Assembly: GCF_003555545.1 (NCBI RefSeq)
Contig: NZ_CP032157.1
Coordinates: 2,670,546-2,734,545, forward strand
DNA: 64,000 nt
DNA from: Paraflavitalea soli
GTDB lineage: Bacteria; Bacteroidota; Bacteroidia; Chitinophagales; Chitinophagaceae
Direction of reading: 5' to 3'
Shown here: positions 46,961 to 56,670 of the stretch, piece by piece
Numbering within the stretch: position 1 is the stretch's first letter
Layout of the letters: every line of letters begins with the position of its first letter
Translations under genes and position numbers: made by a program
The notes under the pieces: generated by a model
What the model saw: only the letters and a program-made list of their open reading frames with translations
Database searches by the model: none
Told to the model about the DNA's origin: nothing

Positions 46961-49485
46961 ACTGGTACCTCCATTTCTTTTTCAGGCTGTAAAGTAGGAT
47001 AGAAAAGAGGATCGGCCGAAAACCTGACGGTAATCTTTGTACCGGCAGTGCTGGCAAATTCGATCCGTCCGTTAATGTCTTCACTCAATCCCTTCATCAA
47101 CTCTACGCCCAGTGAATTAAGGGTTTGGTCTTTAATGTTCTCATCAATGCCAATGCCATCGTCGGCAATCTCCAATACGGTTTCTCCTGCTTCGTGGTAC
47201 ATGGCCACCCGTATGGTGCCTTTACGATTACCCGGAAAGGCATATTTAATGGAATTGGTCACTGCTTCGTTGAGAATAAGCGCCACGGGGATAGCGACTG
47301 CCACATCCAGCGACATGGGTTCGATCTCCGTCTGAAAAACGATCTTGTTCGTATTCCCAAAACTTTGTTTGAGGTACTGGATGAACTCAGGCAGGTACTG
47401 GCTCATTTCAATGGTCTTGACATTGTCGACCTGGTAAAGTTTCTGGTGTATCAGCGACATGGCATAGATCCTGTGCTGACTGCTCTCGATGGCTTTGAGC
47501 GCATCATTCTCCAGGAATACGGCCTGCGATTCCAGCAAGCTGATGATGGTATGCAGGTTATTCTTCACGCGGTGATGCACTTCCTTCAGCAGCCACTCTT
47601 TTTCCTTCAACAGGTGCTGCAATTGTATATTCTGTATGGTGACCAATTGACTGGCACGTTGTTTTTGCCGGTTCTGCCTGTACAACAGGGCCCCGAGTAC
47701 CAGCAGTATAAGCGTAGCAATGATGCTGATATTGCGAATAAGGTTGGCCTGTCGCAGGTTGGCCTGCCGCAGGTGAGCTGTTTGTTGCATTGATCTTATC
47801 AATGTATCCTTTTGACTGATGACCAATTCCTTTTTCTCCGTTTCGTTCTGCACCTGCAGCTGATGGAATTGACGGATCTTAACAGCATTGGAAATGGAGT
47901 CATTGAGAAGGGTATACTGGAGATGATGCTCCAGCGCTGCCTGGTAATTACCGGCGGCGGAGTCTACCTTATACTGCAACTGACGCATATCCCGACGCAA
48001 GGTGGCCGGATAATACTGGTAGCCGGAAAACGCCTTGAACCTGGCAGCGGTGGCCAGGTAGGGTGCGGCTTCTGCATACTGCCGTTGCTCCACATAGTAG
48101 CGGGCCATTTTATAATAGGCTTCCGGACCGGATACATCGAATGGCATCCCGTATATTTCCCGGGCTTTGAATTGCTGCGCTTTCCCGTCCAGTGCAATCA
48201 TTTCCCGGTAGTATTGCCCGGCCAGGGCAGGCTTGTTGAGCGCAGCATAGATATCGCCTTTTGCCGCAGCAATAGACTCCTGGTGATTGGGGTTCTCAGG
48301 CGGATCTTTGGCTTCAAATTCTTTCAGCCAGGCCAGTGCTTTTTCCGGCTGCCCCAACCGGATGTATTGCTCTGTTACCTTCCGGGGGATGAGGAAACGA
48401 AAGTAGGCATGACCGCTCTTGGCATCAAGAAGATAAGACAAAGCCTTTTCGTATTGCCCATCTTCCGCATAGATAAGGCCCAGGAGCGCCTGGTCAGAGG
48501 AAACAGCACGCTTTTCCAGCTCCTGCAGGTTCTTTTCGGTAGCCAGCGCCCATTGGAGCGCTTCTTCAAGATTGCCGGTGGCATAGGCGATCCAGCCAAG
48601 TGCCCGGGTGCAGCTAAGCATATTGGTTCTCCCTATTTCTTTGCGCCATTGCATAGCCTGCAGGAATTGCGCTCTGGCCGTGTCGAACCGGGAGTGGAAC
48701 ATATTAACGGCTGCAATATCTTCCATCACGGAATAGAGGTTGCCCGTATCTTTCAACTGGTGGTACAAGCGCAGCGAATTGTTGTGAGCCCACAGCTGGT
48801 CCTGGAAGGAACTATCAGTATCTGGCATGTATTTGCCCATTTCGTTCCAGATATGCGCTTCCTGTACCACATCCCTGGCTTGCTGCAGGTCACGGATGAT
48901 CACCAGAAAGGATTCTTTCCCCTTTTGCAATTGACCGGATGCATAGTAATACTTGCCCAGGGCAATCAGGCTTTCGTGTTTCCAGGTAACAGATCCGATC
49001 GACTGGGCCAGTTGCAGGGCCTGGTTAAAATACCGGAAAGCGGTGTCGAGGATTGGCTTTTTCAGGTTTGGCTGGAACAGGAACTCTTCACCAATACGAA
49101 GCAGTAAACGGGCCTGCTGCTCTTTGCTGACCTGGGACAACAGGCTTCTGGCCTTATCGAACTCTTTTTGCTTGGTATAGGCAATGCACAGCAGGTTGGC
49201 ACTCTCATTTAATCCCTCCTCATACTTCAATTGTTTGGCCAGGGTCATAGCGCGGCTGCAATAACTGATGATACTGTCGAGGCTGTATTCCTTGCGCCAA
49301 TGAAGATCAGCCAGGGCAAACAATGCATTTACCCTCCCCGTATCAGGCTTTGTAAGCGCCAGGCGCGCCAGTAAGGCCGTTTTCCCTTTGGATACAGCAG
49401 GTTTGGCATCACCGGTTTGCCTGGCAATGGCCATAAAATGGAAGGTCAGTAAAACGATCAAAAGATACAGGCGCCGGTCCATCAC
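46957..49485 (-). CDS. TPR-containing sensor histidine kinase (HisKA_2 type)
   Basis: An 842-residue kinase with a signal peptide and a long array of tetratricopeptide helices (about 30-550). It has one membrane helix near 585-605 (ISIIATLILLVLGALLY) and the HisKA_2 phosphoacceptor region LLKEVHHRVKNNLHTIISLL (His637/His638). The ATPase domain has LILNEAVTNSIKYAFP and IADDGIGID. It pairs with the sigma54-type regulator encoded next, an uncommon combination, since HisKA_2 kinases are more often linked to other outputs. It diverges from a TonB receptor gene. Confidence 0.93.
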   Translation of the reverse strand: MMDRRLYLLIVLLTFHFMAIARQTGDAKPAVSKGKTALLARLALTKPDTGRVNALFALADLHWRKEYSLDSIISYCSRAMTLAKQLKYEEGLNESANLLCIAYTKQKEFDKARSLLSQVSKEQQARLLLRIGEEFLFQPNLKKPILDTAFRYFNQALQLAQSIGSVTWKHESLIALGKYYYASGQLQKGKESFLVIIRDLQQARDVVQEAHIWNEMGKYMPDTDSSFQDQLWAHNNSLRLYHQLKDTGNLYSVMEDIAAVNMFHSRFDTARAQFLQAMQWRKEIGRTNMLSCTRALGWIAYATGNLEEALQWALATEKNLQELEKRAVSSDQALLGLIYAEDGQYEKALSYLLDAKSGHAYFRFLIPRKVTEQYIRLGQPEKALAWLKEFEAKDPPENPNHQESIAAAKGDIYAALNKPALAGQYYREMIALDGKAQQFKAREIYGMPFDVSGPEAYYKMARYYVEQRQYAEAAPYLATAARFKAFSGYQYYPATLRRDMRQLQYKVDSAAGNYQAALEHHLQYTLLNDSISNAVKIRQFHQLQVQNETEKKELVISQKDTLIRSMQQTAHLRQANLRQANLIRNISIIATLILLVLGALLYRQNRQKQRASQLVTIQNIQLQHLLKEKEWLLKEVHHRVKNNLHTIISLLESQAVFLENDALKAIESSQHRIYAMSLIHQKLYQVDNVKTIEMSQYLPEFIQYLKQSFGNTNKIVFQTEIEPMSLDVAVAIPVALILNEAVTNSIKYAFPGNRKGTIRVAMYHEAGETVLEIADDGIGIDENIKDQTLNSLGVELMKGLSEDINGRIEFASTAGTKITVRFSADPLFYPTLQPEKEMEVPV

Positions 49486-49564
49486 TGCGTTATTTTACAA
49501 AGGGGAAAAACTATACACGGGCTAAAATTACGCAATTGTGAAATGAACAGGCCGCTGAAAATCG

Positions 49565-49619
49565 TTTTGTGATTATTCACAAAAAGGCTTTTGATATTTC
49601 GTGAATCCACCAAATATCA
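49565..49619. promoter_or_regulatory. Two dyads in the intergenic region of the kinase and TonB receptor
   Basis: TTTTGTGA-TTAT-TCACAAAA (49565-49584) is a perfect 8-bp dyad resembling Crp/Fnr-family sites, but with a 4-bp rather than 6-bp centre. TGATATTT-N12-AAATATCA (49592-49619) is a second perfect 8-bp dyad. Either could control the divergent genes. Confidence 0.45.
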
Positions 49620-49727
49620 CAACAGAAACGCTGCCATAGTTTTCCAAAATAGTAAATAGATTTTCCTGATCGCTAGCTCTTTGATAGATACGATCGCTCA
49701 ATTTCGCGCCAAATTTTACGAACTGTT

Positions 49728-52073
49728 ATGAAGAAAATCCTGTACCTGGTATTATTTATTTTTTCATTTGTATCACTGGCGCTGGGTAATGAAGCTCCTA
49801 CAGGCACCATCAAAGGGCGGGTATTGACCAGCGACAAGCAGCCTGCAGCTTTTGTATCTGTTGTGGTGATCGGAACCGGCCGCAGTGTGGTCAGCGATGA
49901 AGCAGGATCTTTCAGCATTTCAAAAGTGCCGGCAGGTACACAGGAACTGGAAGTAACCCTTATCGGTTATGAGCCCCTTCACCAGCAAGTGGTGGTCGAA
50001 GAAAATAAGACGGTGACAGTAGAACTGCAGATCACTATTTCCAACAATCAGCTGCAGGAAGTAACAGTTACCAATTCCAAAAGCAAGTTTGTCTTCAAAT
50101 CCAGCGAATACGTGGCCCGTATGCCGCTGCGCAACCTCGAAAATCCCCAGGTATATAATGTGGTAGGCCGTGCCTTGATGCAGGAACAGGTGATCATTGA
50201 ACGTACGGATCTGTACCGCAACATACCGGGTTCCGTACCCAATTTTTCGGCCGGGGGCTCCATGGGTTTAAGCATGCGCGGATTCTCCACCACCATCGGC
50301 ATGCGGAATGGCATGGCCACAAGCGCGATCGTACCCCTCAATCCCGTCATCCTGGAAAGGGTGGAATCCATCAAAGGCCCATCCGGCACGCTGTTTGGCA
50401 GCAACCGCAATGTGACTTTCGGCGGTGTGTACAATTATGTAACCAAACGTCCTTATGAAAAATTTGGCGGGGAGATCAGTTTTGCCGCAGGCAGCTATGA
50501 ATTCAGCCGGGTAACAGCGGATATCAATACGCCGATCAATAAGGAAAAGACGATGCTCATCCGTTTAAATGCAGCCGCCCAATCGGAAGGCAGCTTCCAG
50601 GATCAGGGTTTCAATAAGAATTATACATTTGCGCCCACCTTTTCTTACCAGGTCAACGACCGGTTGAAGTTTATCCTGGATATGGAGGCCACCCGTGGCA
50701 ATTACACGGTAGTATCCTTTGCCCTTGGTAACCTGGCCAATATCAGCGCCCGCAACTTTAAAGACCTCCCGCTGGATTATAACAAAGCCTATATCAATAA
50801 CAGCATTGATGTAAGGAACGGCATCAACAATATCCAGGCGCAGATGGAATACAAGATCTCCGATCAATGGAAATCACAAACCAACTACCTCTATTCTGTT
50901 GGTTTCTACAAGCACCTTTACTGGACAGCGTTGAACATGATCAATGATTCCATGTATGCGCGGGTAACAAGGAACCAGACACCGGAAACCTTTGGCAATA
51001 TAGAAGTGCAGCAAAACTTTATTGGCGATTTCAAGATCGGCGGTGTACGTAACAGGCTTGTTGCGGGCATTGATTATAACTATAACTACAATGAACTCTA
51101 CCGGGCCACCGTCAATTTTGATACCATCAATATCCGCCGCCCCATCAGGGATATGAGTTTGCCTGCCTTGGAAGCCGCATCTGCACTACGTGGCTTTAGC
51201 ACCACCACCACAGTGGCCAAAAATGCCAGCATCTATGCTTCAGATGTGGTCAATATCACACCGGAATTAATGGCCATGCTGAGTGTGCGCATTGACCGGT
51301 TTTCTACGAAAGGCACCCTCAATCCTGCAACGGGTGTATATACCGGCGCTTACGAGCAAACCTCGGTATCACCGAAGTTCGGCCTGGTATATCAGCTCAT
51401 ACGGAACAACCTTTCCCTTTTTGGTAATTACATGAATGGGTTTGTCAACCTCGCCCCTATTACCCAACCCGACAATACGATCCTTGTACTGAAACCGCAA
51501 TATGGCAATCAATGGGAAGGTGGGGTTAAATTTGATCTCTTCAATACCAGGTTGAATGGCAGCATCAGCTTCTACAATATCGATGTTACCAATTCCACGA
51601 GAACAGAAGCAGTCAATGGGCAGAACTTTACTTTCCAGGATGGTACCCAGCGCAGCAGGGGTATAGAAGCAGAGGTAATTGCCAGTCCCCTGAAAGGCAT
51701 GAGCATTATCGCAGGATATGGCTATAATGAAAATGAATATACCAAAGCGGCAGTTAGCCTGAAAGGGAAAAATGTGACCTTCAGCCCCAATCATATCGGC
51801 AATATCTGGGTAAGCTACAGCTTTCCGGAAGGAAAAATAAAAGGCCTGGGAGTGGGCGCTGGTGTGAACTATGTAGGCGCTTCCTGGTTTGATGCGGCCA
51901 ACTCGTTTAAAGTTCCGGAATATACCCTGGTAAGTGGAACAGTCTTTTATGATGCTCCGAAATTCAGGATATCGCTGAAAGGCAATAACCTCTCCAACGA
52001 ACGTTACTGGAACAACAACGGCACGCCACAAAAGCCAGCCAATTTTATCGGGAGTGTTTCGTTTAAACTCTAA
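49728..52073 (+). CDS. TonB-dependent receptor with carboxypeptidase-regulatory domain, siderophore-receptor-like
   Basis: A 781-residue receptor. A signal peptide (ending ALGNEA) precedes a carboxypeptidase-regulatory sandwich (TIKGRVLTSDKQPAAFVSVVV, then VSDEAGSFSISKVPAG). The plug domain has GGSMGLSMRGFSTTIGMRNG and LERVESIKGPSGTLFGSNRNVTFGGVYNYVTK, then a barrel. The plug resembles ferric-siderophore receptors, with the G-x-x-G-T-L-F-G motif. It is monocistronic, bounded by a terminator, and diverges from a kinase/sigma54-regulator pair that may control it. Confidence 0.93.
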   Translation: MKKILYLVLFIFSFVSLALGNEAPTGTIKGRVLTSDKQPAAFVSVVVIGTGRSVVSDEAGSFSISKVPAGTQELEVTLIGYEPLHQQVVVEENKTVTVELQITISNNQLQEVTVTNSKSKFVFKSSEYVARMPLRNLENPQVYNVVGRALMQEQVIIERTDLYRNIPGSVPNFSAGGSMGLSMRGFSTTIGMRNGMATSAIVPLNPVILERVESIKGPSGTLFGSNRNVTFGGVYNYVTKRPYEKFGGEISFAAGSYEFSRVTADINTPINKEKTMLIRLNAAAQSEGSFQDQGFNKNYTFAPTFSYQVNDRLKFILDMEATRGNYTVVSFALGNLANISARNFKDLPLDYNKAYINNSIDVRNGINNIQAQMEYKISDQWKSQTNYLYSVGFYKHLYWTALNMINDSMYARVTRNQTPETFGNIEVQQNFIGDFKIGGVRNRLVAGIDYNYNYNELYRATVNFDTINIRRPIRDMSLPALEAASALRGFSTTTTVAKNASIYASDVVNITPELMAMLSVRIDRFSTKGTLNPATGVYTGAYEQTSVSPKFGLVYQLIRNNLSLFGNYMNGFVNLAPITQPDNTILVLKPQYGNQWEGGVKFDLFNTRLNGSISFYNIDVTNSTRTEAVNGQNFTFQDGTQRSRGIEAEVIASPLKGMSIIAGYGYNENEYTKAAVSLKGKNVTFSPNHIGNIWVSYSFPEGKIKGLGVGAGVNYVGASWFDAANSFKVPEYTLVSGTVFYDAPKFRISLKGNNLSNERYWNNNGTPQKPANFIGSVSFKL

Positions 52074-52133
52074 GAATATTTAGCCACTAACTGGCGCCAT
52101 ATACAACGGCGCACTTTCGTATAGTTCAATTCA

Positions 52134-52168
52134 AAAAAGTCCTGTAAGTTTTGCTCACAGGGCTTTTT
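52134..52168 (+). terminator. Terminator after the TonB receptor gene
   Basis: AAAAAG-T-CCTGT pairs with ACAGG-G-CTTTTT across an 11-base loop, 60 bases after the stop. The A-run and T-run make it usable from both sides, so it may also end transcription of queD. Confidence 0.8.
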
Positions 52169-52194
52169 CTATTGTCCGTGACAGACATATCGGG

Positions 52195-52551
52195 TTACTC
52201 CTCGTAAATGACGCCGGAAGTGGGGGTTTCTTTTAGTTCAATGCGTTTCAGCTTCGGAAGCGTGGGTTTTATTTTCTGCCATATCCACCTTGTTACCACT
52301 TCGGCAGTGGGGTTTTCAAGGCCCTGGACATCGTTGAGGAATTTGTGATCGAGCTGATCAATAACCGGTTTAACGATCGCTTTTAAGTCGCTGTAGTCCA
52401 TTACCCATTGTTCAGGCAATTCGGGCTCTCCGGAAACATATACCTTCAGGAAGTAGGTATGCCCATGTAGCTGTTTGCACTTGTGTCCTTCCGGCACATT
52501 GGCCAGAAAATGGGCTGCATCAAAAGTAAACTCTTTGTATATGGTCATCAT
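52195..52551 (-). CDS. queD: 6-carboxytetrahydropterin synthase (QueD/PTPS family)
   Basis: A 118-residue T-fold enzyme. The zinc ligands are the His in FDAAHFL and the pair in CKQLHGHTYFL, where the Cys is the catalytic residue. The active site also has VMDYSDLK and LDHKFLN, and the ending ETPTSGVIYEE supplies the pterin-anchoring Glu. It makes 6-carboxytetrahydropterin for queuosine; the eukaryote-like pyruvoyl enzyme is a less likely alternative at this length. An upstream TTG is less likely than the ATG at 52551. Other queuosine genes are not near. Confidence 0.9.
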   Translation of the reverse strand: MMTIYKEFTFDAAHFLANVPEGHKCKQLHGHTYFLKVYVSGEPELPEQWVMDYSDLKAIVKPVIDQLDHKFLNDVQGLENPTAEVVTRWIWQKIKPTLPKLKRIELKETPTSGVIYEE

Positions 52552-52617
52552 GTGCGACAAACTTCCACAACCCGGCTGTTAAAACCAGTGATCCGGGTCA
52601 TGGCAGGTATTGATTTG

Positions 52618-53574
52618 TTATGGTACAGGCAAAACACTCCTTTTCCGGATCCCCTTGTTCTCCAGCATTTCACCCACGCGGTTTACCATATAGATCGACG
52701 CTTCGATCTCTTTTTTATTGATGGCAACGCTTTCGATATTGAAACCAAATGGGATGGATCGCTCGGAACAGTAAGTGATCATTTCTGCAGCGATCTCCAG
52801 GCAAATACCTACGGACCTGTCCAGCATATTTTCGGCTTTGGTCAATTCCTCCTGCATGCTCTCCGGCAGGTGGATACCCAACCAGTCCATAAACTGCATG
52901 GTCTTGACGGAACCACAGGCGGCCAGGGTAAATATGATGGTGGGCGTTGGGGCATTTTGCGCTTTACAGGTGTGCGCCAGGTCTTCTATCATTTTCTTTG
53001 CGTAATCGACGTTAAACACGCATTGGGAAATGAAATAGGATACACCGCAAGCTGCTTTGTCCAGGATCCGTTTGTCCTCATCTTTCAGCACAGCATGACG
53101 CTCCGGAATGGTTACCGCTCCAATAACAGAAGTGCGTTTATTTTTACTCCAGAGTTCGTAAGCCTCCGTCAAACTGGTTTTTACTGCAAAATCAGGAGCT
53201 GGTACGCCCACAAACACCGGATAAAACTGGTGTTTATGAAGGTCATCCAGCCATTCCGATAGCTCGTCCCTGGTAAATTTTCCGGCAGGGCGGTAAATGA
53301 TCTTGGGAATACGCAGATCCTGCAGGTAGGTGCTGGCAAACTCAAAAGGGTCGTGCGCATTCATGAACGGGAAGGGCCTTTCTACCGGAGTACGGGCCGA
53401 TTCATCCTGCACATCATATACGACGAGCGCGTCGATATCCAGCGGCAGGATACGCGCAATTGTCCTTTCAGCAATTTCTGCCATCCGCAAGGGATCGGTC
53501 TCAGTTTTCTTGGGCGGTGTAATGCCGTACGTTACAATGCCGGACTCGCCGGTTCTGATCTTATTTAAAAACAT
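52618..53574 (-). CDS. Methylenetetrahydrofolate reductase-like protein
   Basis: A 318-residue TIM-barrel protein. YGITPPKKTETDPLRMAEIAERTI, VVYDVQDESAR and YPVFVGVPAPD fit a divergent methylenetetrahydrofolate reductase, which makes 5-methyltetrahydrofolate. Its position just after metE supports a role in methionine synthesis. The classical MetF sequence is not closely matched, so confidence is moderate. The start is placed at MFLNKIRTGESG, six codons after the first possible one. A hairpin separates it from metE, so it may have partly separate expression. Confidence 0.7.
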   Translation of the reverse strand: MFLNKIRTGESGIVTYGITPPKKTETDPLRMAEIAERTIARILPLDIDALVVYDVQDESARTPVERPFPFMNAHDPFEFASTYLQDLRIPKIIYRPAGKFTRDELSEWLDDLHKHQFYPVFVGVPAPDFAVKTSLTEAYELWSKNKRTSVIGAVTIPERHAVLKDEDKRILDKAACGVSYFISQCVFNVDYAKKMIEDLAHTCKAQNAPTPTIIFTLAACGSVKTMQFMDWLGIHLPESMQEELTKAENMLDRSVGICLEIAAEMITYCSERSIPFGFNIESVAINKKEIEASIYMVNRVGEMLENKGIRKRSVLPVP

Positions 53575-53596
53575 GGCGTTAAGATAATACAAAAGA

Positions 53597-53626
53597 ATAA
53601 CTGCGGGCCAATTTGCCCGCAGTTAT
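53597..53626. terminator. Hairpin between metE and the metF-like gene
   Basis: ATAACTGCGGGC and GCCCGCAGTTAT form a 12-bp perfect stem with a 6-base loop, immediately after the metE stop on the minus strand. Confidence 0.85.
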
Positions 53627-53633
53627 ATATTAT

Positions 53634-55937
53634 TTATGCAATACTTTCTACACTGATCAGTTCGCGGGCCTGCCTGGCAGCCGCCACCATGTTCTCCAGC
53701 GCTGCTTTCGTTTCAGGCCACTTGCGTGTCTTGAGACCACAGTCCGGATTTACCCATAAGTTACGGGCAGGCAGCAGGTCGGCCGCTTTCGCCAACAGCG
53801 AAGCCATCTCTTCCGTACCAGGTACACGTGGAGAGTGAATATCGTACACCCCTGGCCCTATCTCATTCGGATATTCAAAATGGGCAAAGGCCTGTAACAA
53901 CTCCATTTGGGAACGGGACGTCTCTATCGTGATCACATCTGCATCCATGGCAGCAATGTGCTCGATGATATCATTGAATTCGCTATAACACATGTGCGTA
54001 TGGATCTGCGTTTGGTCGGCTACCCCACTGGCCGTAACACGGAAAGCGTTCACCGCCCAATCCAGGTAATGCGGGCGCTTTGCTTTCCGCAAAGGCAACC
54101 CTTCCCGGATAGCCGCCTCATCGATCTGGATAATACCAATGCCGGCCTTCTCCAGGGCCACCACTTCATCACGGATAGCCAGCGCGATCTGGTAGGTGGT
54201 GATATCGCGGGACTGATCATCACGCACAAATGACCATTGGAGAATGGTTACCGGGCCTGTCAGCATGCCTTTCATCGGCTTGTTGGTTTGTGAAGCCGCA
54301 AATTTGCTCCAGCGAACGGTCATATCCTTCGGACGGCTTACATCGCCATAAATAACCGGGGGCTTTACACAACGGCTGCCATAGCTCTGCACCCAGCCAT
54401 TTTTAGTAAACAGGAAACCATCCAGTTGTTCCCCGAAATACTCTACCATGTCATTGCGCTCAAATTCACCATGTACCAGCACATCGAGGCCAAGTTGTTC
54501 CTGCCAGCGGATGGCGTCGATAGTAGCTTGTTCGATGGCTGCATCGTACTGCTCAACAGTCAGATCGCCTTTCTTAAGTTTTGCCCGCAACTGCCGTATA
54601 TCATCCGTCTGGGGAAATGAACCAATGGTAGTGGTCGGAAATGAAGGCAAACCAAACCGCTGGTGGTGCAATTGCTGACGTACGGGAAATGCACTTATGC
54701 GTTTACCATCAGCTTCCGTAATGGCCGCCACACGGTCTTTCACCACTTGTTTGTGTACTTTCTGTGAAGAACGCCGGCTGGCGATTGCCTTTTTATTGGC
54801 TTGCAGCAAAGCATCATTGCCTTCCATGATCTGCTTCAACTCGCTTACCTCGTTCAATTTTTGTTTGGCAAAAGCCATCCAGTCCCTGATCTCCGGATCG
54901 ATGGATGTCTCCAGGTCGAGGTCAATAGGACTATGCAGGAGTGAGCAGGATGGGGCAATGAGCACACGGCCAGCGCCTAATTTCCTAACTGCCTTATTAA
55001 TGAACCCAAGGGACTTCTCATAATCATTTTTCCATACATTACGCCCATCCACCACACCGAGTGAAAGCTGCAGACGCTCCGGCATCAGCGCCAGTACTTC
55101 GTCCAATTGTTCAGTTGTACGAACCAGGTCGATATGCAAAGCGGCAACCGGAAGGCTTACCGCCAGTTGTGTATTATCCAGTAAAGCATCGAAGTAAGTG
55201 GCCACCAAAAGTTTAACACCGCTCACACTTTCAGCTATGCTACGATAGGCAAATTCAAACGCTTCTTTATCTTTTTTCGACAGGTCCAGCGCCAGGCAAG
55301 GCTCATCCAACTGGATCCATTCGGCGCCTTGTTGTTGCAGGCGGTTGATGATCTGTACATAGACTGGTACCAGTTTTTTGATCAGGTCCACCCGCTCAAA
55401 ACCCTGCTCTTTTTCTTTGCCCAGCAAAAGATAACTTACAGGCCCTATCAGTACAGGTTTGGCTTTCTGCCCGAGCAATTGTTTGGCACTGGCGTATTCG
55501 TTGAAAATATTTTCATTAAATATGGTAAACTCCTGGTTGGCCGTAAACTCAGGTACGAGGTAGTGATAGTTGGTATCGAGCCATTTGGTCATCTCCATGG
55601 CCGTAATATCCAGCCCTTCTTTTTGATAACCGCGGGCCATCGCAAAATAGAGATCGATCTCGCTGTTGGCCGCAATAGCAGACACCGGCTTGTAGCGTGG
55701 TGGAATAACACCCAGCAGCAGGCTGGTATCGAGCGTCTGGTCATAAAAACTAAAATCGTTGCAGGGAATAAGATCAATACCGGCCTTCAGTTGGGTTTGC
55801 CAGTTGTTCTCTTTGATGTTACGGGCAACCTGTTGCAGTTCGTTCAGGTCGATCTTGCCCGCCCAGTACTGTTCACATGCTTTTTTGAGTTCTCTTTGGC
55901 CGCCAATGCGCGGGTAGCCCAAATTTTGAGTTAGCAT
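53634..55937 (-). CDS. metE: Cobalamin-independent methionine synthase
   Basis: A 767-residue enzyme that transfers a methyl group from methyltetrahydrofolate-triglutamate to homocysteine. The N-terminal folate half opens NLGYPRIGGQRELKKACEQYW. The C-terminal catalytic half begins FPTTTIGSFPQTDDIRQLR and carries the zinc ligands in HTHMCYSEF and in NPDCGLKTRKW, with the conserved IDEAAIREGLPL before them. Length is normal for the family. The start MLTQNLGYPRIGG is taken rather than the longer frame. It is divergent from an Lrp/AsnC regulator that may control it. Confidence 0.96.
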   Translation of the reverse strand: MLTQNLGYPRIGGQRELKKACEQYWAGKIDLNELQQVARNIKENNWQTQLKAGIDLIPCNDFSFYDQTLDTSLLLGVIPPRYKPVSAIAANSEIDLYFAMARGYQKEGLDITAMEMTKWLDTNYHYLVPEFTANQEFTIFNENIFNEYASAKQLLGQKAKPVLIGPVSYLLLGKEKEQGFERVDLIKKLVPVYVQIINRLQQQGAEWIQLDEPCLALDLSKKDKEAFEFAYRSIAESVSGVKLLVATYFDALLDNTQLAVSLPVAALHIDLVRTTEQLDEVLALMPERLQLSLGVVDGRNVWKNDYEKSLGFINKAVRKLGAGRVLIAPSCSLLHSPIDLDLETSIDPEIRDWMAFAKQKLNEVSELKQIMEGNDALLQANKKAIASRRSSQKVHKQVVKDRVAAITEADGKRISAFPVRQQLHHQRFGLPSFPTTTIGSFPQTDDIRQLRAKLKKGDLTVEQYDAAIEQATIDAIRWQEQLGLDVLVHGEFERNDMVEYFGEQLDGFLFTKNGWVQSYGSRCVKPPVIYGDVSRPKDMTVRWSKFAASQTNKPMKGMLTGPVTILQWSFVRDDQSRDITTYQIALAIRDEVVALEKAGIGIIQIDEAAIREGLPLRKAKRPHYLDWAVNAFRVTASGVADQTQIHTHMCYSEFNDIIEHIAAMDADVITIETSRSQMELLQAFAHFEYPNEIGPGVYDIHSPRVPGTEEMASLLAKAADLLPARNLWVNPDCGLKTRKWPETKAALENMVAAARQARELISVESIA

Positions 55938-55989
55938 TTTTTTAGATTTAATTAAAGTGAAAGGCAAAGTGCAATGGACAAAGAGCGGC

Positions 55990-56032
55990 GTTGAAGCGCT
56001 TCAACAGCAGCATTAAATTCGGAACAAATGTA
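55990..56032 (-). promoter_or_regulatory. metE promoter and leader palindrome
   Basis: On the minus strand TACATTTG (plus 56025-56032) is an exact TAnnTTTG -7 element. The perfect 16-bp palindrome GTTGAAGCGCTTCAAC (55990-56005) lies about 15 bases into the expected transcript. It could be a regulator site or a leader hairpin. No clear -33 element is seen. Confidence 0.5.
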
Positions 56033-56156
56033 TTATTTTAGATCAATCCACTACCATACCGTCAAAAGTTCAGTATAAAACACTTTATTTATCTATTTTT
56101 ACCAAATATTCAACCGTCATTCCATCAAAATAAGTCTCTAACCAGCAAATTATTCT

Positions 56157-56621
56157 ATGGCAGAAACTCTGGACAAGATTGATCGACAAATACTAAAGCT
56201 ATTGAGCCAGGACTCTAATGTGACCATGAAAGAGCTGGCTGCAAGAATAAACCTCTCGCCATCCCCGGTCTTTGAGCGGGTGAAAAGGTTGGAAGCCGAT
56301 GGCTACATCAAGAAATACATAGCGCTGATAGATGCCGAAAAGCTGAACTATGGGCTGGTCGTTTTTTGCAACATAAAACTTAAGCAGCACGATAAAAGCA
56401 TCGGGCATCAGTTTGTATCCGACATCATGCGGCTGGAAGAGGTTGTTGAATGCTATAATATATCCGGCGACTTCGACTTCCTGTTGAAAGTGCTGGCGAA
56501 AGATATGAAGCACTACCAGGAGTTTGTGTTTAATAAACTCGGGTCCGTGAAAAGCATCGGAAGTACCCACAGCACGTTTGTTATGTGCGAGAATAAGCAT
56601 TCTTACAATATCAATCTATAA
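56157..56621 (+). CDS. Lrp/AsnC family transcriptional regulator
   Basis: A 154-residue regulator. The N-terminal helix-turn-helix is LDKIDRQILKLLSQDSNVTMKELAARINLSPSPVFERVKRLEADGYIKKY. The C-terminal RAM domain ends in YNISGDFDFLLKVLAKDMKHYQEFV, which binds amino acids and mediates octamer formation. Divergent placement beside metE suggests control of methionine synthesis, as is common for this family with neighbouring amino acid genes. The full domain set is present. Confidence 0.94.
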   Translation: MAETLDKIDRQILKLLSQDSNVTMKELAARINLSPSPVFERVKRLEADGYIKKYIALIDAEKLNYGLVVFCNIKLKQHDKSIGHQFVSDIMRLEEVVECYNISGDFDFLLKVLAKDMKHYQEFVFNKLGSVKSIGSTHSTFVMCENKHSYNINL

Positions 56622-56670
56622 GCAGCTTAAGATGCACCGGCTCATCCTGGTTTGTCATTGATCCTCTTTT

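Noticed and set aside
55938-56156. SAM or cobalamin riboswitch before metE
   Set aside because: I looked for the conserved core blocks and found none, only a palindrome and a promoter-like box.
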